NCBI RefSeq assembly: GCF_000816845.1
Contig: NZ_CP006878.1
Span: 1-64,000 of the forward strand
Length of the DNA stretch: 64,000 nucleotides
Direction: 5' to 3'
DNA from: Rhizobium gallicum bv. gallicum R602sp
GTDB lineage: Bacteria > Pseudomonadota > Alphaproteobacteria > Rhizobiales > Rhizobiaceae
This document shows, piece after piece, positions 1 through 8,727 of the stretch. The notes below the pieces were generated by a model. It was not told the origin of the DNA. It did no database searches and saw only the letters and a program-made list of their open reading frames with translations. Numbering within the stretch: position 1 is the stretch's first letter; every line of letters begins with the position of its first letter. The translations under genes were made by a program, and so were the position numbers.

Positions 1-38
1 GTTTGGCCTCTCGTCATCCACCATTCACGATTTCAGTC

Positions 39-54
39 GTGGTCAGCTGACCAC
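39..54. promoter_or_regulatory. 16-bp perfect palindrome, copy 1 (candidate operator)
   Basis: GTGGTCAGCTGACCAC reads identically on both strands. The same 16 bases recur at 468-483. The TGGT...ACCA arms resemble operators of GntR/FadR-type repressors, although the 6-bp centre is longer than in the best-known examples. No regulator gene lies beside it, so the assignment to a protein family is inference. Confidence 0.45.
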
Positions 55-467
55 CAGTCTAACAGTTTGGCCAACAATAGCTTTTGAAGATGGGGTATCG
101 CAAACGCCGGTTAAGTGTTGCTCCCATGTCATTTGGTCGGTGAAGACAACCGATCGCACCTCGGAAGACCAGGGCCAACGGTATCGGCCGACCAGAAACG
201 AGAGCCATCCAAGCGGAAGATTACCTTGTGTCGGCGTCGTGTCGTTCGATCTACTGCTTCCTAGTGCCTGGTGCCGCGAGCAGTGGAGGTCGACGTCTCC
301 GAATGGGGTTCACAGGCGACGCGGGGACAACGAGAGCCGTTGCACGTCGGCAACGGCTCGATATGCTCGAGTCGATTTCGCAACGTCCTCAAGGCTCGCT
401 TGACCAATTCGATCCCGTTGAAGCCGCCAAAGAGGGAGGCGTGATGCTTCGATGGCGAACATCTTTA

Positions 468-483
468 GTGGTCAGCTGACCAC
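468..483. promoter_or_regulatory. 16-bp perfect palindrome, copy 2 (candidate operator)
   Basis: A second exact copy of GTGGTCAGCTGACCAC, 429 bp to the right of the first. Two exact copies of a full palindrome in an ORF-poor stretch point to a paired operator, possibly allowing looping by one dimeric repressor. No coding sequence lies between the copies. Confidence 0.45.
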
Positions 484-824
484 TGACCTAATATCTTGAA
501 ATACAAAGGTTTTAGATCACGGTCACCTTTGCAGCTCAATGACCTCTACATCCGCGAAAATGTGAGGGGTTCTCCTGAGATGATTGCTGGAATAGACGTA
601 TAGTCACTTGGAGTGCATAACGTGAGGTGAGCGATGCCGCTACATGGTGAGCGACGAAATGAGGTTCTATTCGGTTCCTAGAGGCGGCGAGCGGTGAATT
701 TTGGAAGAGGCGCTAAGGCTGGACAGGGCAGGCCGGCAATTTGCCATCAGCATATTAAGCGATTTACTGGTGGCAAGGCGTCATCAGCGCCCTGCACCCG
801 TGCTTCCCGACATAGAGCGATAAA

Positions 825-1714
825 GTGACCAAACCAACCCCACTAATCAAATCGCTGCTTTTTATGCGAAATTAGATAAAGCTGTTGCGCAAGGGCGGCG
901 GCAGCGCGACAAGATCGAGCGGGAGAAATCGAAGGCCCGCGCCAATGCCTCCAATTATGAACCTGCGATCGTAAGTTTCATCGACGTGCTGGGTTTCCAG
1001 GCGCTCCTCAATTCGAGAACTCCTGCCGAGATTCACAACGTCATTCTTGATCTGCGGGAATTTTCCACGCCAGATGAGTTACCCGCGAGACGAATGAAGG
1101 ACGTCCGGCTGAGTAGTCGAGCCTTCGCGGAGTCGGTGTCGGACGCGGTGGTGCGTGTCCGTGTTTTTGATACACAATATGCTGACGGGGCACTGTTCAA
1201 CGAGTTGCTAGACCTTCTCCACATCCAGATACAATGCATTAACAGCGGAGTATTAATCCGAGCCGGGGTCGCGATCGGAGACGTGCATGTTGGCCTAAAC
1301 GGAAAAGGCCCTATCTTCGGACCGGCGATGGTGCGCGCTTACCAAATCGAGAGCGAGGAAGCCATGTATCCGCGGATTGTCGTTGACGAAGCCGCATACA
1401 GGCTCTTCCTCGCGGACAGTCGCCTACATAATGAGAATCACGACCCGGAGGAGGAAGCGGGTTATGTCAACGGGCTTCTTCGAGTGGGCGAGGACGGGAC
1501 GCGGTACATAGACTATTTGGCTGCCGGCGAGGGAGAATTCGATGACTTCGCGAATTACCTTCAATTCATGGAAAGGCACGCTGACTTACTGCGCCGGAAC
1601 CTCGGCACGACCCATCGACCGAACGTCCATCGTAAATACGTGTGGCTGGCGCGGTGGCCGGTTTCATCGGAATACGCACGTAGCGGCGGAGCGATGGCGA
1701 ATACCGTCGCCTAG
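825..1714 (+). pseudogene. class III nucleotide cyclase-like protein, damaged at both ends
   Basis: The protein has a class III adenylyl/guanylyl cyclase fold signature: SFIDVLGF (first metal Asp), ESVSDAVVRV (second metal Asp), then IRAGVAIGDVH and a GPAMVRAYQIE segment. Cyclases of this general kind occur in Pycsar phage defence, but no Pycsar effector is adjacent. The frame is open from 824 and reads as protein from about 845, yet it holds no ATG, GTG or TTG until the GTG at 986, which would cut off the first metal Asp. A GTG at 825 starts a plausible N-terminus (MTKPTP) in another frame and would need a shift near 843. Near 1651-1660 the frame also seems to break: the neighbouring frame continues with FHRNTHVAAERW, as if about 7 bases had been inserted. 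Most likely a recent pseudogene; a non-canonical start is possible. Confidence 0.55.
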
Positions 1715-1792
1715 CGCTTCAGATTCTCAAGTCTACGGAGATCGCACAGCGGCGCGAAACACCGAGCCGTCGGCGCCTGATGAACCGCGCCA

Positions 1793-2710
1793 TCAACGGC
1801 GAATGAGGCCAAATCGGTGGGCTTCGTCTAGCAGGTCTCGAACGGAGGAGGGCTGCCACTTCTTGCCGCCGCGCGCAGGCCGTTCTCCCATCTGGTCCAG
1901 TTGCGCGCCAATGTCGCGAAGCGACAGATCGGGATCGGCAATAGAGATTGCCGCCACCAACTTCATGAGGTGGTCCGCGGGGGCGCGACGAGGGGAGCGG
2001 GCCAGAAGTTCTTTCTCCGCGAGCTTTTCGCGAACCAGGCGATGAACGGCGCGACGAAGGCGCTCGACCGTCCAGTCGTGACCGCGGCGATTGAGCACCC
2101 GCACGACATTATCCCAGCTATGTTGCGGGCGGAGCTGTCGCACCACCGGTAGCCACGTCTGCGCCGACGCGATGAGCTCATCGAGATAGAGTTTCTCCCG
2201 CGCTTGCGAAACTGCCTTGATCGCCTCCGGACGCCGTTCTCGCAAGCCCGGGTTGCCAGGAAGTTTGCCCCGCGCCTTCGCCGCCTTGATGCCGGCCTTG
2301 GTGCGCTCGGCGATTAGAGCACGTTCGAGCTGCGCGACCGCGCCGAGGACCTGGAGGGAAAACATGCCTTGTGGCGTGGACGTATCGATCGGGTCACGTA
2401 TTGAGCGGAAATGCACGCCCCGCTCTTCGAGGTCCTCGATCACGGACAAGAGATGGCTCACCGATCTGGCCAGTCGATCGAGGCGGACGACGACCAGGAC
2501 GTCGCCCGCGGTGAGTTCGCCGAGCATCCGCGTCAACACCGGTCGGGCGCGCGATGCACCGGAGCCGTGCTCCTGATAGATCCGATCGCAGCCGGCTGCC
2601 CGCAACTCATCGATCTGGGCATCGTGGATCTGATCGTCCGTCGACACCCGGGCGTAGCCGATCAGCCGCTTAGGAGGCTGGTGGATGTTAACGGTTTGCC
2701 GCTTTGCCAT
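1793..2710 (-). CDS. serine site-specific recombinase (resolvase/invertase family)
   Basis: A 305-residue member of the resolvase family of serine recombinases. The N-terminal catalytic domain (about 15-155) has YARVSTDDQ with the nucleophile Ser23, the arginine-rich VVVRLDRLARS motif around 74-83, and the usual GMFSLQVLGAVAQLERALIAERT helix, here around 125-150. The C-terminal part is longer than in Tn3 resolvases and probably carries the DNA-binding helices. It would recombine short sites on the element that carries it. It lies at the left edge of the defence island, converging on the damaged cyclase gene, and may have served in its mobility. I could not identify paired recombination sites. 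No flanking transposase is present. Confidence 0.88.
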   Translation of the reverse strand: MAKRQTVNIHQPPKRLIGYARVSTDDQIHDAQIDELRAAGCDRIYQEHGSGASRARPVLTRMLGELTAGDVLVVVRLDRLARSVSHLLSVIEDLEERGVHFRSIRDPIDTSTPQGMFSLQVLGAVAQLERALIAERTKAGIKAAKARGKLPGNPGLRERRPEAIKAVSQAREKLYLDELIASAQTWLPVVRQLRPQHSWDNVVRVLNRRGHDWTVERLRRAVHRLVREKLAEKELLARSPRRAPADHLMKLVAAISIADPDLSLRDIGAQLDQMGERPARGGKKWQPSSVRDLLDEAHRFGLIRR

Positions 2711-3112
2711 GGCGCCTTCAAAAGTCTCGTTTCAAGGTATTTTGTACAGACAAGGAATGCGTGAGAAAATGGTCAGTTGCAAGCGTGTTTTAGCGATCGG
2801 ATAGCGGCCCACCAGACTCGAAATGCCACTGCGGACGAGCCACGGAGCGTCCGCAGTGACAAACGCGCCCCAGCGGGCTTTCGTGACCGAAACGCTGGAA
2901 AGCAAGGGATTGGAGGAGGGGAGGGGGGAAGCGAACTGACGTTAAACGTGCCGTCGGCATAAGGCTGACGAGAGGGGAGGCATCAATGTAGGCTCTGCCT
3001 GCCTAACACCGCCCATACGAGGTACTTATCGGAAGTGAGGCGTGGCCTGGAGCGATCTATCCAGTAACGGACATCAACTATAAGATAGCGTCCGTTTAAC
3101 AAATCATTTACC
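2711..3112. other. 402-bp intergenic region
   Basis: No gene seen. It separates the divergent recombinase and the RHE_PE00001-type gene and must hold both promoters. The only structure noted is the inverted repeat at 3066-3096. Confidence 0.5.
3066..3096. promoter_or_regulatory. inverted repeat upstream of RHE_PE00001-type gene
   Basis: AACGGAC (3066-3072) and GTCCGTT (3090-3096) form a 7-bp inverted repeat around an AT-rich centre, ending 16 bases before the start at 3113. The downstream protein carries a C-terminal helix-turn-helix, so autoregulation is possible, but this is inference from position only. Confidence 0.35.
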
Positions 3113-4282
3113 ATGAATTCAATGTCTTACGATCTGACCAGATTGCCCCTCCAGACCCTGCTGCGGCCGATTTCGGACGCGACGAGCACTTTGGTGCGTC
3201 TCGATGAGCGCATCGCCCGTTCGCCGGTGGGCGACGGCTGGATCGAGCGCATGCATTTCGCCGACGGCTGCGCCTCGCTGTGGATCGACGGCGAGCTCGT
3301 CCACCTCGAGGACCTGGTGCTGCACGACGCCGGCCATGACATCCGCACACCGACTCACGAACTGACGATTGCCCGCGACGTTTTGAAAACCCGCCGGCGC
3401 ATCGCCGCGCAGCCGCCCGGCTGGGCGCTGAGCCCCGACGGTCTGCGCGCCTTGCGCGGGCAGGCGTGGCCTGCACCATCACGAGCCGCCGATAGCGATC
3501 ACTCCGACGATACGGCTGACGAGGTTGTCGCGAGCATTGCGCCGTCGGCGACCACGGTCGCAGAGACTGCCGGGGAAGGGGAGGGGGCGGAGCCGGACGC
3601 GTCCGATCCGCTCGCCGCGGAACTCGCGGCGATCGACGCCGTGCTCGCGCGCGCCGATGCTGCTATTGCCAAGGCCAACGCGCCTGAACGCGGCGGGGGA
3701 AGGGAGAAAGATCCGCTGGTCTACGATCTCGATTGGGACGAGGATGAACGCCTCGACGAGTGGCGAGCCGTCGTCATGGAGACCGATGGCCTGCCACCGG
3801 TATTGCGGGCGATCATTCCCTCGACGCTTGGAACGATCTGCAGGTCCTGCAGCACGCGCCATGGCTCGGCCGGCTGCTCGCCGCCGAAGCGCTGCGGCAG
3901 GCAGGACTGACAACGGCGACGCATCTGGCCACCATCAATCTCGGCCTCAAATCCATCCCCGTTGAGCGCCGCCGGCATCGCGCGCGACACCCGGCTGCTG
4001 GCCATCGCCAACGGGATCATCGCGGCCGCCGAACTCGGCATCAGGGAGCATGACCGGCTGGCGCTAGCAAAACAGATGATGGAGCGGCGCCTGGTCGGCC
4101 GGCGCTCGTCCTCAAATCTGCCGGAGCTGATCGACCTTGTTGTCGCACGGCAGCTCGTGTCGGCCGGCATCGTCGCCAAAACCCTGGACGTCACACCGCG
4201 GGCGGTGCTCAGGATGGTCGAGGAGCTTGGACTGCGCGAGATGACCGGGAGGGGGAGGTTTCGGGCGTGGGGGGTAATCTAA
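3113..4282 (+). pseudogene. RHE_PE00001 family protein (DUF1612/HTH_13), two frameshifts
   Basis: The protein reads as a rhizobial plasmid protein of the RHE_PE00001 family, with a DUF1612 region and a C-terminal helix-turn-helix. The first 230 or so codons lie in one frame up to DGLPPVLRA. The next segment (DAWNDLQVLQHAPWLGRLL, then INLGLKSIPVERRR) lies in a second frame, and from about 3980 the original frame resumes with DTRLLAIANGIIAAAELG and ends in GRGRFRAWGVI. The shifts fall near 3808-3815 and 3975-3990 and compensate each other, so about 55 internal codons are out of frame. Either the gene is inactive or the assembly has two indels. The family is typical of rhizobial plasmids; its function is not established. 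Confidence 0.75.
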
Positions 4283-4431
4283 GCTAGCGTTGCCATTAGG
4301 ATTGAGCAGCCATTGCATTGTTGAGTATCTTTCGTCCGGACGCTGATTTGAGGGGCGTGGATCAGGCGTGCGCGAAAACGAGGCAAGAACTCTATGAGAC
4401 GGTGGTACACCCGCCGGGATGGACCAGAACG

Positions 4432-5415
4432 ATGAAACATACAGACAACGGAGGCCCTCAGCCAGGCGCACATCCGCACCGTATCTACAAATACCGGTCT
4501 TTCAGTAATCGCACGATCGAGATGCTTGTCGAGGATACACTTTTCTACGCGGACCCCAGCACATTTAACGACCCTCTAGATACTCGTCCGACATTAAATG
4601 CAGACGTCGAAGTTGCTGTCTTACAGGAAATGTTGCGCGTCTTTGTGGAACGCCGCACATCCGCCGAGATGGAAGCCGCAGCGAAGACAATTCGGTATAA
4701 GGGGCCACGAACGATGGACCATATCCTGAAGCTCGGCCGCAACCAGGCCGATAAGGTTCTCCAGGACATTGCTTACAATGCTGGCGATCCATCACTCGAA
4801 GAGGAAGATCCAGAGCTGTTCCTGCTGCGGAGCTATAATGAGCGCGAGCTTCTCCGCCAATATGAGAAGGGAATCGTCTCGATGAGTGAGCGCTGGGAAT
4901 CTCCTCTCATGTGGAGCCACTATGGTGATCAACATCACGGCATCTGCGTTGGTTACTCAATTCCGGCAGAAGCCGGGGAAGGGGTCCGCAAGGTTCATTA
5001 CGGAGGAGGAAGGGTCGTGGCAGCTAGTCTGGTTGCTTCGATGCTCCGAGGTGACCCCGGTGCTCAGCGGCAAGTCGATGACCTTGTGCTGCTCAGAAAA
5101 GCCGAAGACTGGAGCTACGAGTGCGAATGGAGGCTGATCGGAAAACGGGGCTCCCAAGATTCCCCATTGGAGCTCGAAGAAATCATTTTCGGCATTCGAT
5201 GCGATGTGGCCGTCAAGTTCGCGGTAGTGCAGGCCTTAGCAGGCCGCCAACGGCCTGTTTCCTTCTACGAAATGCACGAAGATCAAGGGACGTTTGATCT
5301 TCGCCGTCGTGAGGTTGACATCGATGAACTTTCGGCGAGTCTGCCACGGCGATCGCGGCAATATATCGACGCCTTTTCAGACTTATCTGACATCCCGTCG
5401 CCCGGCGGCACCTAA
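4432..5415 (+). CDS. DUF2971 domain-containing protein
   Basis: The protein (about 327 residues from ATG 4432) has the DUF2971 pattern: HRIYKYRSFSNRTIEML at the N-terminus, FYADPSTFNDPLD soon after, and later MWSHYGDQHHGICVGY with the conserved W-HYG-H-G core. The frame is open 38 codons further upstream (to 4318), but ATG 4432 sits right before the conserved start, so I prefer it. DUF2971 proteins are common beside restriction and defence genes, but their biochemical activity is not known. The gene faces the Shedu gene, whose stop is 44 bases away, so the two converge. It may be an independent defence gene or a passenger. Confidence 0.78.
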   Translation: MKHTDNGGPQPGAHPHRIYKYRSFSNRTIEMLVEDTLFYADPSTFNDPLDTRPTLNADVEVAVLQEMLRVFVERRTSAEMEAAAKTIRYKGPRTMDHILKLGRNQADKVLQDIAYNAGDPSLEEEDPELFLLRSYNERELLRQYEKGIVSMSERWESPLMWSHYGDQHHGICVGYSIPAEAGEGVRKVHYGGGRVVAASLVASMLRGDPGAQRQVDDLVLLRKAEDWSYECEWRLIGKRGSQDSPLELEEIIFGIRCDVAVKFAVVQALAGRQRPVSFYEMHEDQGTFDLRRREVDIDELSASLPRRSRQYIDAFSDLSDIPSPGGT

Positions 5416-5459
5416 GCGTTTACCCGCGCGCGGCGATGGGTGAGGTCGCACCGACGCAA

Positions 5460-6866
5460 TCAGCTCGTTTGCTCGCCTTTTAGGAATGATAGGAGCGCAC
5501 GCAACTTAGCAAGCAGCTCGTCGAATGTCAGAATCAGAACCTCCTTCAGGCTGTTCCGGTATAGTTCGAACGATTTTCTCATCGGCTCGCTTTCCGGTGT
5601 CAATCCCGCGATTACGATGCATTGAACGGCGTAAGTGTAGACGTCAAAAATGCCGGAATCGATTTTCTTCGATTTGATGTCCATCTGAAGGCGATAGCGT
5701 TGATCCAGCACTTGGCTCACGGCGCCGGAAAGTTCCGTTGACGGAGCATGCAGGTCACCGCGGTAGGCCTTGCGTTCGACCAAATCTGTCGAAGAGCGTT
5801 TAATCTCGATAATTGCGAGATTGCCCAAAAGCCCAGCTCTAATCGCGTAATCCGCGAGCTTTCCACCTCCGCCATCGAAACGTGTCCCACCCACCGCAAG
5901 CTGCTCTTCGAAGACAAGCGCGGGGACACCGAAAGCTCTTAAAATGAATGCGTTCGCAGAAAGGAACGACTGCCAGTCGTGCTCAGTCAGTCCCTTTTGA
6001 GCGATCCTCTTTTCCATCCTCTCTATCAGATCCTCGAGGGTAACGGTTTCGATTTCACGCTGGAGGGAAAGGATTTCAGTGGGCTCAGTTTTGGCTATAT
6101 TCGCCACGGAAGCCCTCACGGTTTGGAGCGCGGCTTTCCGGGATATCGTCCCGGATTTTATCTTGCCAACGAGCGCTTCTGCAAGTCGGTCCGCGAGAGC
6201 CGAATTTACATCGTCGTGATAGTCGACCGAGTCTTTCGCCTGGAGCAAGTCGGATATCTTAGTCTCGATGACTTCCAGCTTGCGCTCGTTCACGAACGCT
6301 AATGTCTTTCTATGAAGCCTGCCGACAGTTTTGCGGAATCCATCGAAGATTGAGCGTGAAATTCGCAAAGTCCCACCGTTTTGCGACACGCCTCTGGCTT
6401 TCGAAACATACAGCTCCGTTACATCGGGCACCCTCTCAACGGCTTGCACGATGGTACGCAAGTCGTTCAGGACGCCGAAACCAAACAGAGGGGCTCGCAC
6501 AAGACCTGCCGGCATATTTCCTATGCCCACATTCTCGCTGTAATCCTGATGCTCGAGAGAGGATATTCCATCGACAACGATAGATCGAATTTTCGTGTAT
6601 TTGGGTTCAAGGAACCGTGACGTCAGGAGTGTTCGGAGCGGGAACACCGTCAATTTTTCGCTATCGGCATCGTATTGGGCCAAGACGACCGGATTTCCTG
6701 GATGCTTGAAGCCTGGGTTGTCTTTGATGAGTTTGTCGAGAGCCTTCGGTGAAATGATCAGATGTAGCTGTTCTAGGCCGTGATCGGTCGTCATCAAGTC
6801 GATGCTCAGTCCATCCTGGCTTTCAGCCACCACAGTCTGGAACTTTACGATCGAACTACCGCTCAT
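5460..6866 (-). CDS. Shedu anti-phage nuclease SduA (DUF4263)
   Basis: A 468-residue single-gene Shedu protein. The N-terminal 270 residues are variable, presumably the regulatory or sensing part. The C-terminal DUF4263 domain (about 280-400) is a PD-(D/E)XK nuclease fold: the segment WQSFLSANAFILRAFGV is followed by LADYAIRAG (Asp339) and LAIIEIKRSST (Glu354, Lys356), giving the D...E-x-K triad, then a helix with SGAVSQVLDQRYRL typical of the family. Shedu proteins cleave nucleic acid and block phage infection. It diverges from the Gabija-like pair across only 100 bp, so both systems share a promoter region. Start ATG 6866. Confidence 0.88.
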   Translation of the reverse strand: MSGSSIVKFQTVVAESQDGLSIDLMTTDHGLEQLHLIISPKALDKLIKDNPGFKHPGNPVVLAQYDADSEKLTVFPLRTLLTSRFLEPKYTKIRSIVVDGISSLEHQDYSENVGIGNMPAGLVRAPLFGFGVLNDLRTIVQAVERVPDVTELYVSKARGVSQNGGTLRISRSIFDGFRKTVGRLHRKTLAFVNERKLEVIETKISDLLQAKDSVDYHDDVNSALADRLAEALVGKIKSGTISRKAALQTVRASVANIAKTEPTEILSLQREIETVTLEDLIERMEKRIAQKGLTEHDWQSFLSANAFILRAFGVPALVFEEQLAVGGTRFDGGGGKLADYAIRAGLLGNLAIIEIKRSSTDLVERKAYRGDLHAPSTELSGAVSQVLDQRYRLQMDIKSKKIDSGIFDVYTYAVQCIVIAGLTPESEPMRKSFELYRNSLKEVLILTFDELLAKLRALLSFLKGEQTS

Positions 6867-6966
6867 TCTTGCCGCTTTCTCTGAATGGGTATCTTCGCCT
6901 GCTTGCTATTGATGGAAAACACGACAGCCTGTGGTTGGTCTTACAATCAAATGATTCGGTTCGGCA

Positions 6967-8727
6967 ATGATCAAGCAGCCCCGCATAAGACGCATTAAAA
7001 TTTCAAATTTCCGCGGCCTTGCGAGTACGGACTGGATTCCAGGTGACAGAATGAACTTGCTAATCGGGGGTGGTGATTCCGGGAAGTCGACGTTGCTCCA
7101 TGCCATCGCGCTGATTTTTAGCCCGACCAATTCCGCGCAAGTTTTCGAGACTGATTATTTCAACAGATCGCTCGATCACGGCTTCGAGATCGAGGCCACG
7201 GTCTCGCTTCCGCCGGAGGTGGAACTGGCGAATTTCCAGCAGACGCTCTGGCCGTGGGAGTGGAACGGAAATTCGGCGATCCTGCCAGATCGCGAGCGGG
7301 ACGATGCGAACAGTGATCCGGTTTGCGTATTTCGGGTCAGGGGTACCGCGGATTTAGAATTGGTCTGGGAGGTCGTTCAGCCAAATATGGAGGTGGTCGG
7401 ACTTTCAACGAGCCTCCGTCGCAAGGTTGGCGTCGTGCGTTTGGCAAACGACGACCGAAACGACCGCGATCTGCGCCTTGTCCCTGGCTCGGCACTTGAT
7501 CGCTTGCTGTCAAAGGGAAACCTCAAGTCGCGTATTAGCGCGCAGGTCGGTTCAGTCGAAGTCTCCAATGCATTCACAGGTGACGAGACCAAAGCGCTCA
7601 AAAACCTCGACAAGATACTCAAGAATGCCGGGCTCCCCCACAACCTTGATATCGGACTGACAAGCAGCCAGGGATTATCCATTGGCGCACTTGTCGGTCT
7701 GCTTGCTGAGAAAGACGGCACGCTGCTTCCGGTCGCCAGCTGGGGAGCCGGCACTCGGAGAATGGCGGCGCTCCAAGTCGCTGGAGCGATAGAGGCAGCG
7801 ACGCGACTGACTGTCATCGATGAAATCGAGCGTGGACTTGAACCTTACCGTCTACGGCAGCTCCTCGACGCACTCGGGTCCGATCACCAACAGTGCTTTT
7901 TGACGACCCATAGCCCGATCGTCATTGCGGCGGCTAAGGATGCCGCCCTTTGGTACATGGACGGAGGCGGTCAGATCGGGCGGCTACATCCGGACAAGAT
8001 CGGTAGGCAGCAGAACCGCGATCCGGAAACATTCCTCTCGAAAGTGCCGATAATAGCTGAAGGCGTTACGGAAGTCGGATTTCTCCGTGCTCTGTTCCAT
8101 ACCGTCTTTAGGGAGCGCGAGTACGTTCACGGGATACGAATTTCCGATGGCGGCGGCAACGAATCGATGCTGGGCCTGCTCGAAGCACTCAGATCTGCAG
8201 GGATCAACGGCGCTGGTTTCTGCGACGACGAGGGCAGGTTTCCTGAAAGGTGGCGCAAGCTGAAGGATGCATCCGGACCGAAGTTATTCCAGTGGCCGGC
8301 GGGATGCCTCGAGGAAAATGTCATCGCGCATGTTCCCGACGACAAGCTGCTCTCCCTTGCGTATGATCCCGACGGTTCCGGTGGCGATCGTCTTCGGACC
8401 CTTGCCGATCGGCTGAGTCTTCCAGGAAAGGAAGAGACCGAGATACTGGCTGCCGCGGGATCGAGTGCCGCGCTACGCGCCTTGATCATTGCCGCTGCGA
8501 CTGGCGACAAGCGAGGCGCTCCAGACGACCGATCAGCCAAGGAGTGGTCTAAGCACAGTCAACGATGGTTCAAGTCAATCGGTGGCGGCGCCGAGCTGTG
8601 CGAGAAGATGATTGCCTTAGGTCTCTGGTCAAAGATCGAACCGGACCTGCTTCCATTCATCAACGCGATACGTTCAGCCGTAGGTATGTCCGCTCTTGCT
8701 CCGGGAGAACTTCGTTTTGACGGATGA
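6967..8727 (+). CDS. Gabija-like GajA: OLD-family ATPase/TOPRIM nuclease
   Basis: A 586-residue OLD-family protein, close to the length of GajA. The N-terminal ABC-type ATPase has Walker A GGGDSGKST (34-42), a signature-like ASWGAGTRRM segment, Walker B LTVIDEIERGLEP (about 281-293) and the switch TTHSP (about 314). The C-terminal TOPRIM domain starts at about 360 with IIAEGVTEVGFL (catalytic Glu) and continues to the acidic CDDEG (about 419). In Gabija, GajA is the nuclease, restrained by nucleotides and activated when phage replication depletes them, and it assembles with GajB. The next gene encodes the expected UvrD helicase and overlaps this stop. Other two-gene OLD-UvrD systems exist, so the exact subtype needs a profile search. 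Confidence 0.82.
   Translation: MIKQPRIRRIKISNFRGLASTDWIPGDRMNLLIGGGDSGKSTLLHAIALIFSPTNSAQVFETDYFNRSLDHGFEIEATVSLPPEVELANFQQTLWPWEWNGNSAILPDRERDDANSDPVCVFRVRGTADLELVWEVVQPNMEVVGLSTSLRRKVGVVRLANDDRNDRDLRLVPGSALDRLLSKGNLKSRISAQVGSVEVSNAFTGDETKALKNLDKILKNAGLPHNLDIGLTSSQGLSIGALVGLLAEKDGTLLPVASWGAGTRRMAALQVAGAIEAATRLTVIDEIERGLEPYRLRQLLDALGSDHQQCFLTTHSPIVIAAAKDAALWYMDGGGQIGRLHPDKIGRQQNRDPETFLSKVPIIAEGVTEVGFLRALFHTVFREREYVHGIRISDGGGNESMLGLLEALRSAGINGAGFCDDEGRFPERWRKLKDASGPKLFQWPAGCLEENVIAHVPDDKLLSLAYDPDGSGGDRLRTLADRLSLPGKEETEILAAAGSSAALRALIIAAATGDKRGAPDDRSAKEWSKHSQRWFKSIGGGAELCEKMIALGLWSKIEPDLLPFINAIRSAVGMSALAPGELRFDG

Larger units (their letters stand above)
1..824. other. left-edge region without a supported gene
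   Basis: About 820 bases in which I find no convincing gene on either strand; the short open frames have no recognisable motifs and no ribosome-binding sites. The only clear structure is a pair of identical 16-bp palindromes at 39-54 and 468-483, listed separately. The stretch just before position 825 leads into the decayed cyclase-like gene. Whatever gene the palindromes control probably lies to the left of the window. Confidence 0.5.
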
